Source: Wuchereria bancrofti
Lineage: Eukaryota; Nematoda; Chromadorea; Rhabditida; Onchocercidae
DNA: 64,000 bases
Direction of reading: 5' to 3'
Assembly: GCA_005281725.1 (NCBI GenBank)
Contig: SSBO01000009.1
Span: 7,688,303-7,752,302, forward strand
A program made the position numbers and the translations under genes. This document shows, piece by piece, positions 13,801 to 25,302 of this stretch (within the stretch, counting starts at the first letter, position 1; each line of letters opens with the position of its first letter). The notes under the pieces were generated by a model. The model worked only from the letters and a program-made list of their open reading frames with translations, was not told where the DNA came from and ran no database searches.

Positions 13801-14244
13801 GCATCATTAAATCGTTGATTGCAAGCGTTAACAGAAATCGATTTATTAACTGATTGTGCATCTGAAATGTTAAACTGAACAGAGCTAATTGATCATTTTT
13901 GAAAATAATCATTGATTGGTTTAAATTTAATCAAATCAACATAGTATCCAAAGTAAAGTATTTTTTATGTATTATATCACTAATCATTGTTATCAGTACT
14001 AGCATTACTGCATATCAGTAGCCTTTATTATTACCATTTTGCTTATTTTTCTTTTGCATTGTTATACCTTTTTATGAGAAAATATGCAAATGTTAGCGAC
14101 ATTAGCAATGATACCAAAAATGCAAATAGTAGGAATAATATAAATCCTTGAAACTGTTTGAAGCGGTGAAAATTTTTGATCATACGAATGTCCACAATAG
14201 AGAATTTCATTTTCTTCATTTTCTCCTAATGCTTCTTTTTTCAT
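10801..14244 (-). CDS. FMRFamide-receptor-like GPCR (7 exons)
   Basis: Exons in gene order: 14244-14068, 13861-13610, 12598-12465, 12013-11855, 11688-11561, 11215-10980, 10860-10801, together 381 residues with all phases consistent. A short N-terminus with a cysteine is followed by TM1 (FGIIANVANICIF, with the class A N1.50) and TM2 (LTLAINDLMMLLAT, with the conserved Asp). TM3 contains HTCAVYTTILVSGYRYL, in which GYRYLGICHPF takes the DRY region. TM4 follows a basic loop and ends NLPRCFEF, TM5 contains FLIPFIMLTTFNWKIIRTL, TM6 VAIALVLLVIQFL, and TM7 TTAIYYLILSSKYQ. The final short exon supplies a CCKNC cluster that could be palmitoylated. The PFxxxxxxFNxxII and NLPRxFE patterns are typical of nematode FRPR/DMSR receptors, so an RFamide-like peptide ligand is likely but inferred. 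The exon 5 donor has an alternative with the same phase at about 11543. Confidence 0.82.
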
Positions 14245-17200
14245 TGTTAAAGATTAATTATCGTAAGTGGTAGCCTTTATTTTTTATCTGATCAACATCA
14301 CCTAAAATTAAATGTTGTTAGTATTCATAGCAGCAATTATCAGAAGCATTATTTTTTATTAATATCAGTATTATTATCATGATAATTAATAAATAATTGT
14401 TGATAATTTTATTTAAAATGCATTAAAGGAAGTACGAAATAACTATAAATAAAGGAGATAAGGTTTGGAAAATGTCTGAAGTTGCATATTTTAAAAAGCA
14501 TTTCAGAATTTTAAATTCACAGCTATTCATTTACATGCAAATTTCATCCCTATTAGTTCCTCCCCTCCCAAAAAAAAGGAAAAATTTATAAAAACTTAAA
14601 TATTTTCTATTTTATTGTGATTCATGGAGAAGTAATTTTCTTATTATTCAAATTCATTCCGTTTCAGTATCAATACTTATTAGAATGAAAATAATACTAA
14701 TATTTATTCTGAAATAATTAATTTCTGAGAATTTCATTTTTCCCTTTTTTTTTCTTGAGCGTTTCGCAATAATTTGTCTCTTTAAATAAGGTAAAAATTT
14801 GAATTTTAGCATGATATGCCTTTTCTGATATGCTTATATTTAATTGCTAATGACTCTCTTCATTCAATCACATCCTTGCCGAATGGTCGATTTTTTCTTC
14901 ATAGCTCCAAAAATTTAAATTTTAAAGAGTCAGAAATGAAAACTAAAAGAGTGCTTGAATTCAAAAATCGAAGCAATGCTAATGAGCAGATTCTACCATC
15001 AAAACTTATTTAAATTTACAATTCGTCTAAAGCATTTTCAAGTAATTAGTTTGGAATGAAATAATTTTCTAAAAATAAAAATATTCATTAAAATCATTTG
15101 TCTTGAAAAATTTTTGTTTATCAATTAAAGTACAATCGACAAATAGTTAAAAGTAATGCATAGTTTGAAGTGACTTAATTTATTGCTAGTAATTCCAAAA
15201 ATGAGCATAAATATTTGTTAGGATTTTATTTAAAAAAAAATATTGTCATCAAAATATAATAATTCGGGAAATAATTTGGACTAATTAGCACAATTTACTA
15301 AGTTTATAAGAAAAAATTTTATTAAATAATTGCATAAGTTTTGGAGACATTATATCTGCCGTATTATTAGCCATTCATCACTTTGCCATTTATAGTTCAA
15401 AAATCGCTTTTCCATTTTCAGGTAATAAAATGTTTGGCAGTGCAAGCAGTGTAGAAATAATTTGAAGTCAGATTTGCTGGCAATGATTTTAGAATTCCGA
15501 TGCTTTAGCGCTTCTCTCACTGCTCAATGTTTTATTCAAATTCCACTTTTGAGAATGAATTTTAGATTGCATTTGAAGTAGAATGCAACATTTTGAAAAC
15601 AAAAAAAGCTTTAAAGAAATTTTCATAGAAATTCTCAATTTGATGAGCAGTTAGAGTAAAATTGCAAATGATAATTTATAAATAGTCGTACTTAATTGTG
15701 GAAGGAGGAATAATGAACTTCTCTCTTCACATTTCACTTCCTGTTTCATTATTTTCAAATTCATCTTCACTGTAATTAATTCATTCTAAACAAAAATCTT
15801 CAAACTCTTCAAAATAACAAATATCATTGAGACAAATATCACTGAGAGTAAGCTAATGCTTTTTTGTGTGGAATCCGATCGTTTATATATATATACATAC
15901 ATTTTTTCTTAGTTTTGCATTTATAAAAAAAATTCAAAAATTATCTTGTGAATTTCCAAGATTTTATCTTGCAAAATATTTCCAAATTTGAAGAAATGGT
16001 TGTTCTTCAAGATAACAAATATCACTGAGAATACTTGGATAATTTTCTCTGCTGCTGAATGTCCTCTAAAACGTATTACACTTTTCCCACACTTCACTTT
16101 GATCATGAATAAATTTATTTGTTTCATGAATAAATTTAGTGCAAAGTTTACTGTTATATGACAAGATGATATAAATTTTAAAATAGTTGCTAGATGAAAG
16201 AATACGACTGACTCGTTTACCATTAAAAGATTCTCAACACGATTTCAGAGGATATGTGAGAAATTTCTTTTTCTTTTTTTTTTTTTTAAAAAAAGAAGAA
16301 CTCGCCAATAAAATGGAAAATGGAGGGAACTGATAACTAAGTGATAAGTATTCTTCAGTAGATAACATGATACTGCCGCACATAAAATATTGTAGGAAAA
16401 AAGATGAAATTATAAGCTTAAGGAACAAAAACAAATACAAAGAAGTTGAATGAGTTGGACTATTCGAAGAAAGAAATAGATTCGCAGTTACTGAATTATT
16501 GTAATATTGCACATTATTAGCAATAGATACTTACATAATTATCATAACACTGATATGATATTGCCGCACATAGAATATTGTAGGAAAAAAGATGAAATTA
16601 TAAGCATAAAAAGTGGTTTTGATTGAAAAATGCAAGTCGTGCAAAAAGTACTGCAAACCTTTTGAAGCGTGTAATTTTTAAAAGCTGCTCTTAACAAGTT
16701 ATGCAAAAAGTTATGCAATTTTTAATGCAAATGTGTTTGAACACTTCAAATTTGAATCTTTCAATTGATCTGAAAACAAATTTCATCTAATATTAGCTTT
16801 CATAAGTAGGAATTTCGAAATAACTTATTTGACTTTGACATAAAAAATTACCTAATGGATTACATTTGCAAAAAAAAATTGGAAATGCTTTAATTCAGAT
16901 ATTCATATTATAATTATTTCAATGAAATACTGAAAATGAGAAAAAAACTCATATTTTTAAAATCTAAGTTTTATTTGTTTTCGAATGCTTTAATCTTTAA
17001 GGAATTGATTACTGAAAATCCAAAAATAAATCACTCGGATCATTAGTATTCGAGTATTCACCGTTCAGTTACCTTTACAATTAGCTTAAAATAACTTTTA
17101 CAAACAATTAACCTATTTTATTTCAATATGAAATTGATTATTACCTAGAAGTAATGCTTATGAAATTGTTCTAAAGTAATGCTTATATGTGTGTTGATTG

Positions 17201-17325
17201 TCCTTAATATGCCTTTCTACTTTTTCCAGAATATGTAAATACATGGTAGAATACATGTAATACATTTAAATACATAAATATATCTACTATGACTCATATT
17301 TCTTTTATCACAAAATTCATTACCG
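14245..17325. other. Intergenic, AT-rich, with local direct repeats
   Basis: No gene recognised. Minus-strand open frames at 15921-16223 and 16234-16512 overlap repeated and homopolymer sequence and look accidental. The only structure seen is a direct repeat at 16367-16417 and 16555-16605, listed separately, and a short repeat of ACAAATATCACTGAGA near 15810-15850 and 16015-16031. Confidence 0.45.
16367..16605 (+). repeat. Imperfect direct repeat, unit about 51 bases, offset 188
   Basis: Positions 16367-16417 and 16555-16605 are nearly identical, with shared core GTAGGAAAAAAGATGAAATT and flanking TGCCGCACAT; only about three mismatches by eye. This looks like a local segmental duplication. 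No terminal inverted repeats or target-site duplications were seen. Confidence 0.75.
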
Positions 17326-17924
17326 ATGTTGAATTTACATATCGTTCTTTCATTTTGTTATTTGTTTGGTAATATTCATAATTTGAATATTAGTTGCTTA
17401 TATTTAATTATGAGAAGTAGCATGTCTACAGCTCATTTCTACAATTCCATCGATCAACATGCTAATAGATCTTTATGTTATCGTTCAACAATCCTGCAAT
17501 GGTTGTATTTTTTACCATTTTAATATAATTTTAATTTTAATAGGAAGTGCTAGCATTATTTTCTTCTTTGACTGAAATTGAAAATATGCTGTTTCTACTG
17601 CATTTCATTACTAATTCATTTGTTTAAATTATAATTATATTAAAATGATATCGATGTGATTAAAAAATCTATTCCATAGCCCACAACAACTTATCATATT
17701 CATACAAAAGATAATGCTTGAATCGTGTCACTTTTATTGTCCTTTCAAGAATTTCGATTCACTAAGTTAACACTTCAATTTCACTCATACGCTTAGCACA
17801 CGGATCGTTCCTACTACCACTTTAACAGCGAAAGAATATCGTCTTGGATTAATCATTTTTATTTCGGCTCTGTTCCTACATTTTCCATTTTGTTTCGTTT
17901 TCTCTTCGTTTCTAATTTACAAAA
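17326..17924 (+). pseudogene. Fragments of a third rhodopsin-like GPCR, probably decayed
   Basis: Two pieces read like parts of a receptor related to the one at 2453. The first, from ATG 17326, has a TM1-like segment with the GN signature (YLFGNIHNLNISCLYLIM), then RSSMSTAHFY, which matches the usual TM1-TM2 loop. The TM2 that should follow is not in frame; a TM2-like reading (NMLIDLYVIVQ) lies in another frame. The second piece, 17797-17924, has a TTAG acceptor and a perfect GTAAGT donor and encodes a TM4-like exon with TAKEYRLGLIIFISALFLHF. I could not find a TM3 exon between them; a possible TM5 piece near 18297 runs into a stop. Either this is a pseudogene or exons were missed. The class is inferred from pattern, not alignment. 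Confidence 0.4.
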
Positions 17925-19590
17925 GTAAGTAATTCCATAATGATTACAGAATAACTAAAGGCGTATTGTCTTTAGATTGGACTAATTACTTTCTTTTCAA
18001 TAAACTTTACACGAGCAGATGAAAAGATATGCGATAGTTAGTGGTAATAAAGAAAAATATAACTGTACAAATATGTTGACAAGTAGAGTTCATGATGAAA
18101 AGTATCAGGAGAGAAGCACAGATTTTTCAAAACAAATAAAGAATTAAAAGTGCATTGATAGCCAAATGTAAACATACATTGCTTTTACTTCTTCATACCC
18201 TTAAAATACATTCTATTTTAATTTCTTAAAGAAGAAAAAATTTCCGTAGAGATTAATGTAGAGAATACATAGAATTCAACAATTATTAAATTCAGCCGGT
18301 ATTCGAAAAATAACCTATCTTGTACCCACATTTTTCTATCATGTAGTTCAAAATTCAATTTTTATTAACATTCTGTAACGAACGGTTAAGTTAAAAAAAG
18401 AAAAAGGAAACCCAATCATTTGTAATTAGTAAAGGTTTTTTAACAGGTTTTATCTAAGCAAATTAGAAATATAACTTCTGCGCAAACAAAACAAATTCCA
18501 CATGGTACATACGCCTGAACAAGTGTAAATAATGATGTCATATTGTTTCAGTACGATTTATTCATTTTTCTGCAGTACTATAAGTTATGCTTTACTTTTG
18601 TCAACAGTAAATCGAACCAGTATTCTACGAATGATTTCTAGCCCACTGTTCCCAATGACAGCCGGATGCACCTTCCACTAACCTTAATATTCCGTGTGTT
18701 TCTAGAGTTAAAAAAATGTTGTTTATGTCATTATTGAATTCATTCCACTGTTTTTTCTGTTCTTTCTTGACCCCTCGCTATGATGTTTACTCGTACAAAT
18801 TATGTTTCCTGTAGCTGCGCGATTATCGCAATGTAATATCTATTTAGAGTAAAATCAGTCCACAACATATTCATTTATACACCTTCACCTTCACAATAAA
18901 CCTTCACAATGCAGCTATGTTGGATCTTTGCATAAAATATTTACAATTTAAAAAAACACTCAAAGGTAAAAAAAAAAAAGACCTGAGCGAGAAATTAATA
19001 ATCTGCATTAAACAGGCATTAAACAGGGCCCGTACTCCTAAATAACAACCTGTATTCGCGAGTTATATTAGAGATTTTATAATTTCCTGCATGAAATATA
19101 AAAAATTTGTACTAGATATAATACATATCAATAAACAATGGTTGGCATCCACGTAATCATCAGATATGAATTTTACAGCCCTGCTATATATGCATTTAAT
19201 GAATTCTAGAATTGCAGAGATCATTCGATAGGATTTCGGTATGAAAACAAATGCAGATATATTGAGAATTTCGAAATTTATTGACGACAGTGATGAAAAA
19301 TTGGAATTAAATGAACTACCTGTAAAGTATTTAAAGCGAAGTTTTTTAAAACATGAAAATTTTTTTAATTAAGAACGTAATATCAAAAAAGACGATAACA
19401 ATTTTGTCCTTATTTTATACTTATCATAATCTATAACACTATAAAATCTGTCGGACATCCTAATAATTTAATGAATAGTATAGCAAAAATAGTCGTAAGT
19501 CTTTCATTTAATTCAGTCATTAGTTATTCTGTCAATATCATTATAACATTTCATGCCGAATAAATTTAAACAGAAACAATCGATAGTACT
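17925..19590. other. Intergenic, no gene recognised
   Basis: Contains a short plus-strand frame near 18297-18375 that might be a remnant of the third receptor. Otherwise I see only AT-rich sequence up to the 3' end of the ICT1-like gene. Slightly GC-richer patches near 18640-18700 and 19020-19060 have no open frame of note. Confidence 0.4.
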
Positions 19591-22396
19591 TCAAAGAGAC
19601 TCATACGGATCTCGATTTTTCTTCTTCTGGGATTGCATACGTTTTGCGTACAATCTTCGCTGTGCTGCTCTTATTGCTCTGTAACATGTAACGGAATTAA
19701 GAAGTTCCATACGGACCAAGAAATGAAAATGCAGTAAAACAACGAATATGAATGATTCCCTTCCTGCTCTTCCAGAAAAAGCAGCAATTAATATAGGGAG
19801 AATAGAACAGGTAAACAGTAAAAAAAATATAAGTACTATTTGAAGGTCGTATTCAGAACATTGCGTGATTTTCACCTACTTACATACTGCTTAAAGTGTT
19901 TAAAATACAATTTAAAATTCGATTCTATTTAAACAGTGTACCTATTATCTATAATTGCTTTATCCTGATCTGTCGGTAATCTATTATCCAGCAGTTCTTT
20001 GTTGCACTCCGTTAACATAGCCTGCAGTTTTTCAAAACAGTCTTCCTGATTCTCTTCCTAAAAACAACAGATATGAATAGGTGCATGAATAGCAAGCTTT
20101 ACCACCCTGTGCAAAATTGCCTCAAAAACCAATTCTTCATTTCCCTTTCTTGTCAATAAAACTTTAACAACTCAAAGCATTATATATTCGATGATACTTA
20201 AAATTTACCCGTAGACATGTTTGTGCAGTAAACATCAGATCTACAACAGCAGAACTGCGTTACCTGAATTCTTGATTTATCTGACGAAATCACAACATCG
20301 TTTTGTTTACTGAGCAATCGAACAAAACGTTTTCGAAATACTTCTTTAATTTCCGGACTTAACCAATCTGCTTCATTTAAATTAAACCGTATTTGGCACT
20401 TTGTATTCACTGAAAGCAAATCATCACATATGATAAAGATTACAGTTAAACTGGAAGCGAAAGTATTTCAGAGAGGAGAATAAAAACAACTGAAATGATA
20501 ACGGGCTTTAACAAGATGTGCTTAAGTTAATAAGTAAATGTTTTCATCAAACAGTTCAGTAATTAATTTTTCTCGTAGTTTATAAAAGAAGTATTTCAAA
20601 GCAGAAAATTATTTCATTCAATAGCTTTATTTTTTACTTTCGACAATTTGATAAACAAACTTCTTCATACCATACAAACTAATTTTCCCGCAATTAATTA
20701 AACGAAACACCATTAAGTACATATTTTGCACTTTCCTTAACATTTTGAACATTTACTTAAGACAAACGTACTGCTACTATGCAATACAAGAGTTAACGCT
20801 TAATGCTTTTCAAGTAATTTACAGTGTCGTTCTCAAAACAGCTTTAATAAATAGCTTGTCCATGTGTAGTATTCAAGATGTTAATTGATAAATCATACTT
20901 ATGTGATATACACAAATATGTATATAGTCATGTATGTTTGTGTTTCCATATCGAAGCATCTGAATTACCATTGGTTTAAAAATTTTCACTAAATACTTTG
21001 ATAATGGTCACGCTATGGGTATGAGCAAGAAACCTACCACTTCTCACGTGCTTATCTAAACAAATTATTAGAGACAGTCTATAGAAAACACTACAGTGTA
21101 GAAAACAAATGCCAAGAGCGTAATTACTTAATCTCGATTCACTAATTTCCAACGATGGATAAACTGCACTGGAAATACTCTAGTTAAACTATACCAGTGG
21201 TCTTCTTCCGACACAAAATTGACAGGTGATTGATCTGTTGTCTTAGTAGTTTATGAAATGAAATTCGGAACAAAACTGTTTCCACTAAAGAGTATTCTAA
21301 AGAATGAAGTGTACTTCATTCAAAGGTTAGATGGTTATCAAAAGAAATTTTTTATTATTCCTACTGTAATCAATAATATGGAAAAATAACAAATCCACTA
21401 CCAAACATACCCATGTTAACGTTCTGACCGCCAGGACCACTGCTTCGCATAAATCGTTTCTCAATTTTATCTGTAAAGTCTTAAAATTTGTACTAGGAAA
21501 AATACTTCAGTCATGGAAATAATTGATCGAATTCAAGGTAATCTTTTGACATTCGGTTGAAGGCGAACATAACGACTAAATTAATTGGAAGATTGTTTTC
21601 ACGACTTTTTAGATGGTAAATAATCCATATGATCAAGTGAAATAAAAATCAGTCGATGTTTAAAGAGCACTTCAAAATGTTATAAAAAATTGCAGGCTCT
21701 TCTTTGAGATTGAGATGTAGCAATTTTAAAAGATATTATTTCTGACCAGATCCACAGATAACTGTCATAGGAATTCATGAGTAATTCATAAACATAACAA
21801 TGATATCTGACTGAACAAATACAATTACTGAAAATCGTCAAGGCATCCTCTTTACTTTTTTCAGTTATTTCCACTTTTTTTTTAAAAGCCATTTCCTTCT
21901 CTTTCCATTTATTTCAACCCCACTAAAAAAAAATAACACATCAAATAAGTGTACTTTTAGTACAACTGGTATAAGGAAATTTTCTTAGATAATTTAACAT
22001 AAATTAATGACAGTGAAGCACAACGAAATGATTAAAGCACGTGTTTCACGTATGATTTATTACTTGTTAACGTTTAAATGTGAGTAAAATCAAAAATCAG
22101 TAAAGATAATTAGTGCAGGAAAAGAGAACTTACCAACTGGAATATATCCAATAAATTCACTGCCATCAGTGCCCTTCTAAAAACATTGCTCTGGAATGAA
22201 ACAGTAAAAAAATAGTTGTATGGAAATTACGTCTTGTATATGTTATACTTCATGAAGCAAAAAAAGTAAAAGAAAAGGGGAAGGTTAGAAATAAAATCAA
22301 CTACATACTGGAACATACAGAAGGAACGTAGCGTTGCTGTTGTTTTTGTTGAGATATCAATAATTTGTTGAGACATTGTCTAAGGCGATACATCAT
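19591..22396 (-). CDS. Mitochondrial peptidyl-tRNA hydrolase ICT1/mL62-like (GGQ domain)
   Basis: Six exons in gene order, 22396-22319, 22176-22134, 21470-21411, 20409-20264, 20057-19942 and 19678-19591, give 176 residues with consistent phases. The family hydrolyses peptidyl-tRNA on stalled mitochondrial ribosomes and in animals is part of the large mitoribosomal subunit. The signature is clear: IPVDKIEKRFMRSSGPGGQN, where GGQ is the catalytic loop (about residues 54-56), followed by NTKCQIRFNLNEADWLS. The basic C-terminal tail (AAQRRLYAKRMQSQKKKNRD) matches the ribosome-channel-binding tail of ICT1. The N-terminus (MMYRLRQCLNKLL) is basic and amphipathic, as expected for mitochondrial import. 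Two ATGs stand in tandem at 22396 and 22393; the first was chosen. The exon 1 donor at 22318 (GTATGT) was picked because only it keeps phase. Length is near that of animal ICT1 (about 200). Confidence 0.88.
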
Positions 22397-24764
22397 GAAC
22401 TATCGTACATTTTAGTATTAAATACAGAAAGTCAATTTAATATGCTGAAAATCGAAAAGTTACAAAATGATCATTAAAAAATAAAATATAAACGAATCGT
22501 ATGTTGTATGTTATATTAAAGTTTAATCTTACTAAACTATCGCATATTAAAATCTTACTGCACTGTAGATTATCCTCCCACTTTAAATCATACTTCCTCA
22601 CAGTTTCGGAATGTCACTTCAAATCACTTTTCCACTTCCTGTACACCTTTATTTGATGCATTTAAGTCCCTATTCCTAAGTTAAACTTAGTGAAAGTGTT
22701 TTGCCACATGAAGCGTGATAGAAGTTTATAAATTGGAACTGAAAAAGAAATTCGATCAAAAAGGTAAATTAAACTACATGAACATTTCTATAAATGGTTG
22801 AGGTTATAGGAAATCTGAATTCGCATCTGAGAAACAGACCTGACTATTTAGTTGGATATACCAATCAAACACGAAAGAAAAAACTCGCCGAACTACTGTT
22901 ACATTCCCAATAGTTAGCCAGAAATGTAAGAAATAATTGCTTAACAGTATCAAAACATTAATCTATCCGTGCACTAGCTTAATGAGCCGAATATTGGATT
23001 CAGCAATACATTTCCTCTTCATGTCGCAAATTTATGGCGAACTTCCTGCTGTAGGTTATCCTATACACCTGCTGTTTGAATTGAACAACTGTTCTAGGCA
23101 TTCGAAAAATAGCAGTTCAAAATGCACCTAACATCGACTTCATTGAAAATTTTAGTTTTCATTTAAATAAAAGCTTGAGAGAGAAACAACTCCAATCCTT
23201 CTATGTAGATGTGGATGATAATATATCGTTAAGGTAAAAATTCATCATCTCTGACATTTCACCTTTTTCATTTGATGCAGAAACAATAAAAACTATGAAA
23301 TGGGGTAACTTTTCAAAGTGATAAAGAGAATAAGTTTAGATCTCGTATTACACATCAAATAATAGACAGAAAAACCCGCATCAAAAATTAGAGCCAAAAA
23401 AAGTAACTCATATATAGGATAAAATATTGCATTGATTTGAAATGCAGAAAATTTGCAAAAAAATCAAAATTCTCAATACACTACATCAAATGCAATTTTA
23501 GAAGGGATACACGTTTTTTTCGTTAAGTTGTAGGATTCATAAAAGATACACGTTTTTCGTTACTTATGGAGTGAATTACGCTTCTTGTAAAGACTAACCA
23601 ATCAATCAAAAAATGCTAAACACTGAGGTTATTGAAATATTTTAAAAAAAAAAAAACCGCCTTTCTTCAACTTCCACTTTTGATCTCGAAAAGTTTACTC
23701 TTTGCACAGAAATCATGCCGCTCCCATAAAACCAGCATTCTGGACCAAAATTCTTCAAAACAAGAATTCAAAAAACCCCCAACCGGAAATTTCTTTAACT
23801 AAAAACCGAAATTCATCATATATGAGAAAACAAGAAAAAAGGTCCCAAAAAAAACCAACATATTTCTTTGATTATATGCAAGTTCTTCAAACAACAGAAA
23901 AATTAAACGAAATTCTCTCAACCCGAAAGCAAACCAACAAAGTTCATGTTCAAAAGGACTATCTTAAACATAATAGAAATTGTCACCCTCAATAACACAA
24001 GTCACTCACTGATATTCCGTAAAACTAACTTTAAAAATGACCGATTTTTAGGTGTTACCAGGCACACATTTCCATAAGAATGTGTGCTACTGCAACTGAA
24101 CTTGTGTTTAGATAGAAAGTCCACTATGCGAAGGAAGAAAATTGACATTTTCGAGACTCGGTATAAAATCCGTGTATCGTCCCTTGGATCAAGCCCAGTA
24201 TACATTTTGACTTATTGTTTCTAATTTGGTAATATGCAAAAAACGCGCACCCATGTTTCTTGGAAAAGTACAAAAGTGCATCACATCGAAAAATTGAATT
24301 AAAAAAAAAAAAAAAAAACAGGCAAAAATACAATTTCACAATTTCTATCCAAATAAACATACACCAAGCTACACATAACATTAAAATTAAAATGTAGCCT
24401 GAAAAAAAAAGTGTTAGAGAGAACTGAATTAAGAGCACATGGAGTAACTATCTGAAAAATGAAATCTGTTTAGGAATTAAGTCCCCTGTTGTAAATTAAA
24501 CCGCAATGAAAAAAGACATCTGATTTCAAGTGCTCAATTACTGAATCCCTGAGAAAATGAGGATCAGTAGTTACCACTGCAACGAAAAACTTAGCCATCA
24601 TGAAAGAAAATATATCCTAGCAGAATAATCAATGAATGTAGATTCAGCGATGAAAAGGAAAAAAAAAAGAATAGAAGAAACTAGAAGAAAGGCAGAGGAT
24701 TTTATGCAAGTCCGACTATAATCATCGATGATGAATAGGCATGAGAAGTTGTAATCTTTCTCAT
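22397..24764. other. Intergenic, low-complexity, no gene recognised
   Basis: The 97-codon plus-strand frame at 23702-23995 is lysine- and asparagine-rich, driven by A-runs, and lacks a recognisable domain. Several A/T homopolymers occur (for example around 23642 and 24300). Sequence just below 24765 is probably the 3' UTR of the next minus-strand gene. Confidence 0.4.
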
Positions 24765-25302
24765 TCAGTAACGATCTAAAGCCATCAGATAACGATAGCT
24801 TTCTTCTTCATCACGTAGCACAGGTTCTGCCAAAAAGCCACGTCCAAAGATATTCAACACGCTACTAGCCTGAAACATATTGAATATATAGGTAGTGCAT
24901 AACAATGTCAGATTTTTAAAATGACTACCGAATTCACTTGAAAAAATATCAAAAAGCCTAGTTGTTCGAAAATCTTTTGTATTCTCCTGTATTCTCGTTC
25001 TCTAATCTTTCCAGCAGTTGTAAATTTTAACAGATCAAAGTTAATGGCAATCACATATGTTACTTCATTTTCAAGTATGCAACAAAGCAACGTACGTTGA
25101 AGAATTTTAAGAAGCTACCGGTATGTGGAACCTCGGATATCTCATGCCTGTCAACATCGACCAAAGGCGATGGTGCATTTGGGATAACATTTCCGATACC
25201 TAAATTACTTGTTCCAGGAAGCATAGCACAAGGTGCTGATTCGGTTTTTCTATTTGACATTTTCCCTGGAAAGTACTTTCGGTGAATACCTAAAGATTCC
25301 AT
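24765..25302 (-). CDS. Small unrecognised gene with probable frame break
   Basis: First ATG at 25302 (a second at 25260 opens MSNRKTESAPCAMLPG). The first part reads through VDVDRHEISEVPHTGSFLK and then, unless a base is gained within the AAAA run at 25108-25105, hits a stop at about 25060. In the next frame a coding-like segment continues without gap (ILQRTLLCCILENEVTYVIA, then KIREREYRRIQKIFEQLGF) to a donor at 24937. The last exon, 24869-24765, encodes a conserved-looking acidic tail (SVLNIFGRGFLAEP, then RDEEESYRYLMALDRY) and a stop. Phase between the last two exons fits. I do not recognise the family; no signal peptide or clear membrane span. Alternatives are a very short intron with a poor acceptor, or an alternative first-exon donor (GTACGT at about 25093). 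The final exon and first segment are convincing as coding; the join is not. Confidence 0.55.

Noticed and set aside
23702..23995. 97-codon plus-strand open frame
   Set aside because: Composition is dominated by Lys, Asn and Gln from A-rich DNA, with no motif, no splice partners and no signal peptide.
25097..25285. 62-codon plus-strand frame rich in Gly and Phe
   Set aside because: It is antisense to the better-supported minus-strand exon with consistent downstream exons.
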